A stretch of DNA of 64,000 nt from Acidimicrobiaceae bacterium (lineage in GTDB: Bacteria > Actinomycetota > Acidimicrobiia > Acidimicrobiales > RAAP-2). Positions 48,011-58,719 of this stretch are shown here, one piece after another. Made by a program: the position numbers and the translations under genes. The stretch covers positions 1 through 64,000 of the forward strand of contig PLHD01000035.1 of NCBI GenBank assembly GCA_003138815.1. Reading direction: 5' to 3'. Every line of letters begins with the position of its first letter. Positions within the stretch are counted from its first letter, which is position 1. Below the pieces are notes generated by a model. The model made no database searches and was not told where the DNA came from. It saw only the letters and a list, made by a program, of their open reading frames with translations.

Positions 48011-50624
48011 CGAACCGAACGACCGACGGCCGCTGGTGCTGTTGGACGGGATGTCGCTCGCGTTCCGTGCATTCTTCGCTCTCACCACCGACATTGCCAC
48101 TTCCGAGGGCCTGGTGACCAACGCCCTGCACGGCTTCGCGTCGATGTTGAACTCGCTCATCCGCTCGCAGAACCCGCGGGCCCTCGCCGTGGCCTTCGAC
48201 CTACCGGGAGGGACCTTCCGCGACGAGATGACCGAGGATTACAAGGGCGGTCGCGCCGAGACGCCCGTGGAACTCGAGCCGCAGTTCGAGCTGATCCGCA
48301 ACCTCTGCGAGGTGCTGCACATCCCGGTGTTGGGCGTGCCCGGCTTCGAGGCCGACGACGTCCTGGCGACCCTGGCGACCTGGGGACGCGAGGAGGAGAT
48401 ACCGGTGGTCGTGGTGACGGGCGATCGGGACACGTTTCAACTGGTTGAAGACCCCTACGTGAAGGTCCTCTACAACCGGCGCGGGGTGTCGGACTACTCG
48501 CTCTACGACGAGGCCGGGATCATCGAGCGCTGCGGTATCGAGCCCAAGCGCTACATCCTGCTCGCGGCGCTTCGCGGCGACGCGTCGGACAACCTGCCCG
48601 GCGTGCCCGGGATCGGCGAGAAGACTGCCGCGAAGCTTTTCGCCCAGTATCGCGACTTCGACGAGCTCTACCAGCATCTCGCGGACCTGACACCGAAGTT
48701 GCGCGAGAACCTGGCCACCTTCGAGCAGCGCGCGCGAAGCAACGAAAAGGTGATGCGCCTGGTGCGCGACGTGCCCCTGGACTTCACCTTGCAGGACCTC
48801 ACGCTGGGCGGATGGAACCGCGGCGAGGTCGCGGCGTACTTCGAGCGCTTCGAGATGAACACGATGCACTCGCGCTTCGAGAAGCTGATGAGCGACGGCC
48901 TGCTCGGCGCGCCGGCCGAGGGCGCGCGCTCGTCGGCCGAGGCGCCCACGCCCCGGCTCGAGGCGCCCACCCGCCACGTCGCGCTCGCGGCGCTGCTCGC
49001 GGGTGACGCTGCGCCGGTCGTCTCCTACAACGCGTCGAGGGTGGCGGCGTTCGATGTGGGCCAGGGGAGCGTGGCGCTCGGCACGATCCGCGAGTTCCTC
49101 GACCTCGCCGGCGCGTCGACGCCGGCTGGGCATGATCTGAAGGGCCTGTACCGGGTCGCCGCCGAGCAGGGGAGCGTGATCCCCGAGCCGGCCGACGACA
49201 CCTCGATCATGGCCTTCCTGGTCGATGCCACGAGCGGGCGCTACGACCTGGCCGACCTGGCTCAGCGCTTTTTGGGTGAGACGATCACCACGAGCACCCC
49301 TTCGCTCTTCGACGAGACGTCCGACGACGACACCCTCGTGAGGGACGTCGCGGTGATCGCGCGGTTGCGCGCCGACCTGCGCGCCGAGATCGACCGCTGG
49401 CAACTCCAGTTCGTCTACGAGCAGGTGGAGTTGCCGCTCGTCGCGGTGCTGGGCCGAATGGAGGCGCGCGGCATCCGGGTCGACGTGGACCTGCTGCGCG
49501 CGATCGCCGCGGAGTTCACCCAGGAGGCGAACACCCTGGACGCCCAGATACAGAGGGTGGCGGGCCACGAGTTCAAGGTCAACTCGCCCCAGCAGCTCCA
49601 GACGGTCCTCTTCGAGGAGCTCGGGCTGAGCGCAGTCAAGAAGATCAAGTCCGGCTTCTCCACCGACGCCCAGAGCCTCGAGGCGATCGCCGACGAGCAC
49701 AAGATCATCCCGTTGATCCTGCGCTACCGCGAGGTCGAGAAGCTTCGAAGCACCTACGGGGCCCCGCTGATCGACGCGGTCGGCGCCGACGGGCGGATCC
49801 ACGCGACCTTCCACCAGACCGTGGCCCGCACCGGCCGGCTGTCGTCGGAGAACCCCAATCTGCACAACATCCCCGTTCGAAGCCAGGAGGGACGGCGCTT
49901 GCGCTACGCCTTCGTGCCGTCGATCGGCTGGCAGCTGGCGGTCGCCGACTACAACCAGATCGAGCTGCGCATCCTCGCGCACCTCTCCCAGGACACGGGA
50001 CTTCTGGCGGCCTTTGCGTCCAACGAGGACGTGCATCGCACCATCGCCAGTTCCGTGTTCGGCGTGCCGCTGGCCAAGGTCAGCCACGAGCAGCGCGAGC
50101 AGGCCAAGGCCGTCTCGTACGGGCTGGCCTACGGGATGGAGGCCTTCGGGCTGAGTCAGCGCCTCGGCGTGCCCGTGAGTTCGGCCAAGGAAATCATGGA
50201 AAAGTACTTCGCGGGATTCCCGAACCTGCGCGCGTACATGGACAACGTCATCAAGGAGATCCGTTCCAAGGGCTACTCGCGCACCGAGTTCGGCCGGATC
50301 CGTCCCTTCCCGGACCTCGCCACCGCCGTGGGCCCCCAGCGCCAGGCGGCGGAGCGCCAGGCCATGAACGCCGGAATCCAGGGACTGGCCGCCGACATCT
50401 TCAAATCGGCGCTGGTGCGGCTCGATCGTCGCCTGACCAGCGAGGGTCTCGAGGCCCGGCTCATCCTCCAGGTCCACGACGAGGTCCTCGTCGAGGCCCC
50501 CCCGAAGGAGAAGGACCTCGTCGAGGCGATAATCCTCGACGCGCTGACCCACGCCGCGACCCTCAGCGTGCCGCTGGAGATCTCTCTGCACTGGGGCGAG
50601 AACTGGGCGGCCGCCAAGGGCTGA
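47994..50624 (+). CDS. polA: DNA polymerase I
   Basis: 5'-3' exonuclease N-terminus; TGRLSSENPNLHNIPVRS; DYNQIELRILAHLS; LQVHDEVLVEAP. Confidence 0.97.
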   Translation: MSLLADEPNDRRPLVLLDGMSLAFRAFFALTTDIATSEGLVTNALHGFASMLNSLIRSQNPRALAVAFDLPGGTFRDEMTEDYKGGRAETPVELEPQFELIRNLCEVLHIPVLGVPGFEADDVLATLATWGREEEIPVVVVTGDRDTFQLVEDPYVKVLYNRRGVSDYSLYDEAGIIERCGIEPKRYILLAALRGDASDNLPGVPGIGEKTAAKLFAQYRDFDELYQHLADLTPKLRENLATFEQRARSNEKVMRLVRDVPLDFTLQDLTLGGWNRGEVAAYFERFEMNTMHSRFEKLMSDGLLGAPAEGARSSAEAPTPRLEAPTRHVALAALLAGDAAPVVSYNASRVAAFDVGQGSVALGTIREFLDLAGASTPAGHDLKGLYRVAAEQGSVIPEPADDTSIMAFLVDATSGRYDLADLAQRFLGETITTSTPSLFDETSDDDTLVRDVAVIARLRADLRAEIDRWQLQFVYEQVELPLVAVLGRMEARGIRVDVDLLRAIAAEFTQEANTLDAQIQRVAGHEFKVNSPQQLQTVLFEELGLSAVKKIKSGFSTDAQSLEAIADEHKIIPLILRYREVEKLRSTYGAPLIDAVGADGRIHATFHQTVARTGRLSSENPNLHNIPVRSQEGRRLRYAFVPSIGWQLAVADYNQIELRILAHLSQDTGLLAAFASNEDVHRTIASSVFGVPLAKVSHEQREQAKAVSYGLAYGMEAFGLSQRLGVPVSSAKEIMEKYFAGFPNLRAYMDNVIKEIRSKGYSRTEFGRIRPFPDLATAVGPQRQAAERQAMNAGIQGLAADIFKSALVRLDRRLTSEGLEARLILQVHDEVLVEAPPKEKDLVEAIILDALTHAATLSVPLEISLHWGENWAAAKG

Positions 50625-50636
50625 ATTCTCTCGTGG

Positions 50637-50671
50637 TAAGGTCTTTCTCTGGGTTTGCACCGGAGACCCAG
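50637..50671 (+). promoter_or_regulatory. rpsA promoter and leader: TAAGGT -10 followed by CTGGGT-N11-ACCCAG stem-loop
   Basis: TAAGGT 50637-50642; arms 50649-50654 and 50666-50671. Confidence 0.45.
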
Positions 50672-50705
50672 CCCCTATCGTCTAGCTGACCCCGGTGTGG
50701 TCGCA

Positions 50706-52157
50706 ATGGAAATACGTATGTCGCAAGGCCAGAGCCTGCTCTCCACCCAGGAAATGGGTTCCTTCGATGCAGAGGGCCACTATGTGCCCCGCATCGTCAC
50801 CGAAGATGACATGGTCGGCACGGATCTCGCCACCCTCGTCGGTGACAGTGTCCTCGAGTTCGACGACGGCGACCTCGTCATGGGCACCGTCGTAAAGATC
50901 GACCGCGACGAGGTGCTGCTGGACATCGGGTTCAAGTCCGAAGGCGTCATTCCATCGCGCGAGCTCTCCATTCGCAACGACGTCGACCCCTCCGAGATCG
51001 TCTCGCTGGGCGAGCGCATCGAATGCCTCGTCCTGCAGAAGGAAGACAAGGAAGGGCGCCTCGTCCTGTCCAAGAAGCGCGCTCAGTACGAGAAGGCGTG
51101 GAGCAACATCGAAGAGCTCAAGAACCGCGACGAGGTCGTCAAGGGCGTGGTCATCGAGGTCGTCAAGGGCGGGCTCATCGTCGACATCGGACTTCGCGGC
51201 TTCCTGCCGGCCTCACTGGTCGAGTTGCGCCGCGTGCGCGAGCTCCAGCCCTACATCGGCAAGACCGTCGAGGCGAAGATCATCGAGCTCGACCGCAACC
51301 GCAACAACGTCGTGCTGTCGCGTCGCGCGTGGCTCGAGGAGACCCAGAAGGAGCAGCGAGGCGACTTCTTGAACAACCTCAAGCCCGGCGAGCGCCGTCA
51401 TGGCGTCATCTCGTCGGTCGTCAACTTCGGTGCCTTCGTGGACCTCGGCGGCATGGACGGGCTCATCCACGTCTCGGAACTCAGCTGGAAGCACATCGAC
51501 CACCCCAGCCAGGTCGTCTCCGTCGGCGACGAGGTCGACGTCGAGGTACTGGACGTCGACTTCGCCAAGGAGCGCATCTCCCTGTCGCTCAAGGCCACCC
51601 AGTCGGACCCCTGGCAGGTGTTCGCCGAGAGCCACTCGGTCGACCAGCTGGTCTACGGCCGCGTCACCAAGATGGTGCCCTTCGGCGCCTTCGTGCAGGT
51701 GGGCGACGGCATCGAGGGTCTCGTGCACATCTCCGAGCTGGCCGCCCACCACGTCGAGACGCCGGACCAGGTGGTCACGGCCGGCGAGGAGCTGTGGGTC
51801 AAGATCATCGAGCTCGACACCGCTCGGCGGCGCATCTCGCTGTCGATCAAGCAGGCCGCGGAAGGCGGCGAGGTCTCCGAGGAGTACCGCGAGGCGTTCG
51901 GAACGCACGCCTACGACACCGAGGGTAACTACATCGGCGGCATCGAGTACGGCGAGTTCACCCCCGAGACCGAGGCGCAGGCCGCGTGGGCCGAGTACGT
52001 GACGCCCGAGGCCGGGGCCACCGACTCTGAGGGCGACGCAACGGACGACGCTGGCGAAGCAGCCCCACTCGAGGCCGAGGCGGCCCCCGAGGCCGAAGCC
52101 ACGCCCGACGTCGAGAATGACGTCACTGCGCCGGCTGAGGATCCCTCCGCCGAATAG
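50706..52157 (+). CDS. rpsA: 30S ribosomal protein S1
   Basis: four S1 domains; GVISSVVNFGAFVDLGGMDGLIHVSELSW; track start 50655, alternative ATG 50718. Confidence 0.95.
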   Translation: MEIRMSQGQSLLSTQEMGSFDAEGHYVPRIVTEDDMVGTDLATLVGDSVLEFDDGDLVMGTVVKIDRDEVLLDIGFKSEGVIPSRELSIRNDVDPSEIVSLGERIECLVLQKEDKEGRLVLSKKRAQYEKAWSNIEELKNRDEVVKGVVIEVVKGGLIVDIGLRGFLPASLVELRRVRELQPYIGKTVEAKIIELDRNRNNVVLSRRAWLEETQKEQRGDFLNNLKPGERRHGVISSVVNFGAFVDLGGMDGLIHVSELSWKHIDHPSQVVSVGDEVDVEVLDVDFAKERISLSLKATQSDPWQVFAESHSVDQLVYGRVTKMVPFGAFVQVGDGIEGLVHISELAAHHVETPDQVVTAGEELWVKIIELDTARRRISLSIKQAAEGGEVSEEYREAFGTHAYDTEGNYIGGIEYGEFTPETEAQAAWAEYVTPEAGATDSEGDATDDAGEAAPLEAEAAPEAEATPDVENDVTAPAEDPSAE

Positions 52158-52166
52158 CCCTGGCCT

Positions 52167-52216
52167 CGCAAGTAGCCCGCCCTAGCGCCACTCGGCGCCG
52201 GGCCGGGCTACTTGCG
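52167..52216. repeat. 13-bp perfect inverted repeat CGCAAGTAGCCCG / CGGGCTACTTGCG between convergent rpsA and oppF
   Basis: Arms 52167-52179 and 52204-52216; nested GCGCC-ACTC-GGCGC inside the loop; right arm includes oppF's stop codon. Confidence 0.9.
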
Positions 52217-53179
52217 CGTTATGGCCAGCGGGTAGTGGCAGGAGACCTGGTGGCCCGGAGCGATCTCCCGGGCCAGGGGCTCCTCGGCCGCGCACTTCTC
52301 GGTGGCGTTGGGGCAGCGCGTGCGGAACCGGCAGCCGCTCGGCGGGTTCATGGGGCTCGGCGGCTCACCCTGCAGGACGTCGCCGTGGATCGGTGAGTCG
52401 GGGTCGGCCTCGAGAGCCGCACCGAGCAGGAACTTCGTGTACGGGTGAGCCGGACTGTCGTAGAGCACGTCGGACGGTCCCAGCTCGCAGATCTTGCCCA
52501 GGTACATCACCGCTACGCGGTCGCTGACGTTCTTGACGACGGCGAGGTCGTGGGCGATGAACAAGAGGGTCAGGCCGTACTGCGCCTTCAGGTCCTCGAG
52601 CAGGTTCAGGATCTGGGCCTGCACCGACACGTCCAGCGCCGAGACCATCTCGTCGCAGATGAGCATCTTCGGGCGCATGGCGAGGGATCGGGCGATCGAG
52701 ATCCGCTGACACTGGCCGCCCGAGAACTGGCGGGGGTAGCGGTTGCCGTAGACCGACGGGTCGATCCCCACCTTGTTGAGCAGGTCGCTCACGACCGCGT
52801 CGCGGTTGTCGGCGTGGCGGAACCAGCAGTCGAGCGGCTCGGCCACGATGTCCTTGACTCGGCGTCGGGGATTGAGCGAGCTGATCGGGTCCTGGAAGAT
52901 CATCTGCATCCTCGTGCGCGCGCCGCGCAGGGTCCTCTTCTTGAGTGCAGTGATGTCCACGTTGTCGAGCTCGACGGTTCCGCTGGTGGGCTCGATGATC
53001 CTCATCAGCGCCTTGCCGGTGGTGGACTTGCCGCAGCCGGACTCGCCCACGAGGCCCAGCGTCTCGCCTTCGAAGATGTCGAAGGTCACCCCGGCCACGG
53101 CGCTCACCGTGTGGCGGCCCTTGCCGAAGTTCACCACGAGGTCGCGCACGCGCAGGAGCGGCTGTTGCGTGTCGGTCAT
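52208..53179 (-). CDS. oppF: oligopeptide-type ABC transporter ATP-binding protein OppF
   Basis: [31 protein letters not shown]-terminal [15 protein letters not shown]. Confidence 0.93.
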   Translation of the reverse strand: MTDTQQPLLRVRDLVVNFGKGRHTVSAVAGVTFDIFEGETLGLVGESGCGKSTTGKALMRIIEPTSGTVELDNVDITALKKRTLRGARTRMQMIFQDPISSLNPRRRVKDIVAEPLDCWFRHADNRDAVVSDLLNKVGIDPSVYGNRYPRQFSGGQCQRISIARSLAMRPKMLICDEMVSALDVSVQAQILNLLEDLKAQYGLTLLFIAHDLAVVKNVSDRVAVMYLGKICELGPSDVLYDSPAHPYTKFLLGAALEADPDSPIHGDVLQGEPPSPMNPPSGCRFRTRCPNATEKCAAEEPLAREIAPGHQVSCHYPLAITRK

Positions 53180-54183
53180 GACGTCGGGGCTCCTTGTGAG
53201 GCGGGCAGCGGGTTCCAGCAGGCGAAGAAGTGGCCGGGCGCACCGGACGACTGGAGTTCCGGGCGTTCCTGGTGGCAGCGCTCGGTGGCGTAGGCGCAAC
53301 GCGGCGCGAAGCTGCATCCGGCGCTCAGCTTCATGAGGTTCGGCGGCCGGCCCGGAATGGCGATGAGGCGCGTGTGGGAGGGATTGGTCACCTTGGGCGA
53401 ACTCTCGAGCAGCGCCCTGGTGTAGGGCATCCGGTGGTTGGTGAAGACCTCTCGCGTATCGCCTATCTCGACGATCCGCCCGGCGTACATCACGATGATG
53501 CGCGACGTCCTCGTCGCCACGACCCCCAGGTCGTGGGTCACCAGGATGACCGACATGTGCAGGCGCTCCTTGAGCTCGTCAATCAGGTTGAGGATCTGGG
53601 CCTGGATCGTGACATCGAGGCCGGTGGTCGGCTCGTCGGCCATCAGCAGCTTCGGCGAGCAGGCCAGCGCGATGGCGATCACGACGCGCTGGCGCATGCC
53701 TCCGGAAAGCTGGCCGGGGTACGCGCTGTAGCGCCGCTCGGGCGAGGGGATCCCCACCAGCTCGAGCAGTTCGATGGCCCTCGCCTTGGCGGCCTCCCGG
53801 CTCATGCCCAGACGCACCCGCAGCGACTCGTCGATCTGCTTGCCGATGCGCATGACCGGGTTCAGCGACGTCATCGGGTCCTGGAAGACCATGGCGACGT
53901 CGATGCCCCAGTACTTGCGCTTCTCGTTCTCGCTCGCCCCGACGATCTGGTGGCCGTTCAGCAGCACCGAACCGGTGACCGTGACGTTGGTGCGCGGCTG
54001 GAGGCCCATGATGGTCCGCGACAGCACTGTCTTGCCCGAGCCCGACTCACCGACGATCCCGAGGGTCTCGTTCTTGTTGATGTTGAAGGAGATCCCGCCG
54101 ACGGCGGGCAGCGGACCGCCGGGGGTGGCGAAGGTCGTGGTCAGGTCCTCGACGACGAGAAGCTTCTCCGGCTCGGTGCTCAC
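53176..54183 (-). CDS. oppD: oligopeptide-type ABC transporter ATP-binding protein OppD
   Basis: GESGSGKTVLSRTIMG; LSGGMRQRVVIAIAL; GCSFAPRCAYATERC. Confidence 0.93.
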   Translation of the reverse strand: MSTEPEKLLVVEDLTTTFATPGGPLPAVGGISFNINKNETLGIVGESGSGKTVLSRTIMGLQPRTNVTVTGSVLLNGHQIVGASENEKRKYWGIDVAMVFQDPMTSLNPVMRIGKQIDESLRVRLGMSREAAKARAIELLELVGIPSPERRYSAYPGQLSGGMRQRVVIAIALACSPKLLMADEPTTGLDVTIQAQILNLIDELKERLHMSVILVTHDLGVVATRTSRIIVMYAGRIVEIGDTREVFTNHRMPYTRALLESSPKVTNPSHTRLIAIPGRPPNLMKLSAGCSFAPRCAYATERCHQERPELQSSGAPGHFFACWNPLPASQGAPTS

Positions 54184-55046
54184 AGCTTCACCTCGGTGAC
54201 GTCGTAGTGGCTGCGGAGTCGGTCGCCCATGAAGTTCAGGCCGAGCAGGAACAGGCAGATCGCCAGCGAGGGGAACAGCGCCAGCCACGGGTTCTGGGCC
54301 AGTACGGTGCGCGACTCATTGATCATGTTGCCCCACGAAGGGGTGGGCGGATTCACCGAGAGCCCGAGGAAGGCCAGTGCCCCTTCGAGGATGATGACGG
54401 TGGCGACGCCGATCAGCAGGAAGGAGATGCCGATCGGCGCGATGTTGGGCAGCAGCTCCTTGACCAGTATCCGCCGGTCCGTCGCTCCCTGCACCTTCGC
54501 GGCCGTCACGTAGTCCTTGGTGGCCACGGCCATGGTGGCGGTTCGGATCACGCGGTAGACGAGCGGGATCGACGCGATGCCGATGACGACGATGATCTTG
54601 TAGAGCGAGCGCGGCGTCCAGAACGACAGCACCGCGATGGTCGCGATGATCGCGGGGAAGGCCAGCAGGACGTACATCACGGTGGTCAGGATGGCGTCGA
54701 AGCGGCCCCGGCGATAGGCCGCCAGCATGCCCAGGGGAGCCCCGATCCCGAAGCCGATGATCATCGCGCCCACCCCGACCGAGATCGACACCCTCGAGCC
54801 ATACACGATCCGTGTGAAGATGTCGCGGCCGAGGTCGTCCGTGCCGAGGAGATGGTGGAGCGAGGGTCCGGCGTTCACGAGGGCGTAGTTCTGGTAGAGC
54901 GGGTTCTGTAGGGGCAGCACGTTGGCGAAGATCGCGCCGAAGACGTTCAGGACGATCCAACCGACGCACACCCAGAAGAGCACGCCCATCGGCTCCCTCT
55001 TCTCGGACTTCTCTACCAGCGGGGCTTCGTCTTGGAGATCACTCAC
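54180..55046 (-). CDS. oppC: oligopeptide-type ABC transporter permease OppC
   Basis: HHLLGTDDLGRDIFTRIVYGSRVSISVG; GTG start overlaps oppB. Confidence 0.93.
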   Translation of the reverse strand: MSDLQDEAPLVEKSEKREPMGVLFWVCVGWIVLNVFGAIFANVLPLQNPLYQNYALVNAGPSLHHLLGTDDLGRDIFTRIVYGSRVSISVGVGAMIIGFGIGAPLGMLAAYRRGRFDAILTTVMYVLLAFPAIIATIAVLSFWTPRSLYKIIVVIGIASIPLVYRVIRTATMAVATKDYVTAAKVQGATDRRILVKELLPNIAPIGISFLLIGVATVIILEGALAFLGLSVNPPTPSWGNMINESRTVLAQNPWLALFPSLAICLFLLGLNFMGDRLRSHYDVTEVKL

Positions 55047-55989
55047 GGCTAATCCTCGGATCGACAATATTGATGATGAAGTCAAAGGTGAAGTTGATCA
55101 GCACGACTCCCACCGACACGACGAAGACGATGCCCTGGACCAGCAGGTAGTCGCTGTTGAAGATCGCCGTGATCAGCGTGTAGCCCAGGCCCGGAATGGC
55201 GAGCAGGTACTGCACGATGAAGCCGCTCGCCAGGAGCCCGCCGATGTTCACTCCGGCGGTGCCGAGCAGCGCGACCGACGAGGGGCGAAAGGCGTGACGC
55301 CACATGATTCGCCGCTGGCTGATCCCCTTGGACCTGGCCAGCGTGATGAACTCCTCTTGGAGGGTTGCGATCAGGTCGCTTCGCAGCACCCGGTAGTACA
55401 CGACGAAGCTGCCGATGGCCAGGGTGAAGGCGGGCAGCGCCAGGCTCTCTAGGTTCGCAACCCAGTCCGTGCCCAGCGAGACGTAGGAGGACGGGCCCGT
55501 ATGGGGAACGCCCAGCTTGATGGAGATGAGCAGGACCAGCATGACGATGACGACGAAGGGCGGGATCGACAGGAGGGTGAAGCTGGAGGCGCCCAGGACA
55601 CGGTCGAGGGGACCGTCGGGCCGGCGCGACGAGCGCATCGCCATCGGAATCGCGGTGGCGAAGGCGATGATCTGGCTGAGCACGATGATCTCGACGTCGA
55701 TGGGCAGCGCCGCGCCGATGACGCTCGTCACCGACGTCTGCGATATGAACGAGGTGCCGAGATTCCCGTGCAGGACGTTGCCCATCCAGATGAAGTACTG
55801 CTCGTAGATCGGCCGGTTGAGCCCGAGAAGCTTGTAGAGCTTGGCCGTGTACTCCGGGGTGGCTCCGACGCCGGCAATGACGGTCGCGGGGTTGCCCGGC
55901 AGGAGGTGGATCAAATAGAAACTGCCGATGGAGATGACGAAGACTATGCCGATCAACATCAGCAGACGTCGTGTGACGTATTTGAGCAC
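55039..55989 (-). CDS. oppB: oligopeptide-type ABC transporter permease OppB
   Basis: YVTRRLLMLIGIVFVISIGSFYLIHLLPGNPA; VNFTFDF..DPRI-like C-terminus. Confidence 0.94.
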   Translation of the reverse strand: MLKYVTRRLLMLIGIVFVISIGSFYLIHLLPGNPATVIAGVGATPEYTAKLYKLLGLNRPIYEQYFIWMGNVLHGNLGTSFISQTSVTSVIGAALPIDVEIIVLSQIIAFATAIPMAMRSSRRPDGPLDRVLGASSFTLLSIPPFVVIVMLVLLISIKLGVPHTGPSSYVSLGTDWVANLESLALPAFTLAIGSFVVYYRVLRSDLIATLQEEFITLARSKGISQRRIMWRHAFRPSSVALLGTAGVNIGGLLASGFIVQYLLAIPGLGYTLITAIFNSDYLLVQGIVFVVSVGVVLINFTFDFIINIVDPRISRE

Positions 55990-56095
55990 TCGTTCCCCCC
56001 GTGACTCCTAAGGACACTAGCCACTACTTGACTCGTCAATGGGCCATCCCGGTTCGAGGGGCGGTCCGCTCCCAGCGGGTGGCTACCGTAGTCAG

Positions 56096-56666
56096 GTGAG
56101 AAGAATTGCGATTGCGGGTGGCATTGGTGCGGGCAAGACCGTCGTGACGGACCGGCTGTCGAGCCTGGGCTGGCCCGTGATCGACGCCGACGTCGTAGCG
56201 CGCCAGATCGTCGAGCCGGGCGCGCCGGCGTGGCGGTCGCTGCGAGACGCCTTCGGCGACGCGGTACTGAACTCGGACCGGTCGATCGATCGGACGTTCC
56301 TGGCTGACGTGGTGTTCCACGACCCCACGGCGCTGCGTCGACTGAACCGCATAACCCACGGCTACATCGGCGCCGAGATCGTCCGCCAGCTCGACGAGAT
56401 TCGGGCGCGGGCCGTCTTCGTGGCCCTGCCGCTCTTCCGGCCCGAGCATCGCGACGCGCTCGGGCTCGACGAGGTGTGGGCCGTGGAGGTCGAACCCGAG
56501 ACCGCCGTGGCCAGGCTGCGCGGCGCTCGAGGCTTTTCTGAGGCTGACGCCCGCGCGCGCCTGGCGGCCCAGATGTCCAACGACGAGCGTGAAGCACTCG
56601 CTGACCGGGTGTTCTGGAACGAGGGCACGCTCGAGGAGCTCTTCGTTAGTCTGGCACGGGTGATGG

Positions 56667-56692
<26 letters not shown>
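56096..56692 (+). CDS. coaE: dephospho-CoA kinase
   Basis: IAIAGGIGAGKTVVTDRLSSLGWPVIDADVVARQIV. Confidence 0.94.
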
Positions 56693-58703
<2,011 letters not shown>

Positions 58704-58719
58704 CCGGTAGATTCACCTT

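Noticed and set aside
48201-50660. 819-aa minus-strand ORF
   Set aside because: Shadow of polA; no recognisable domain
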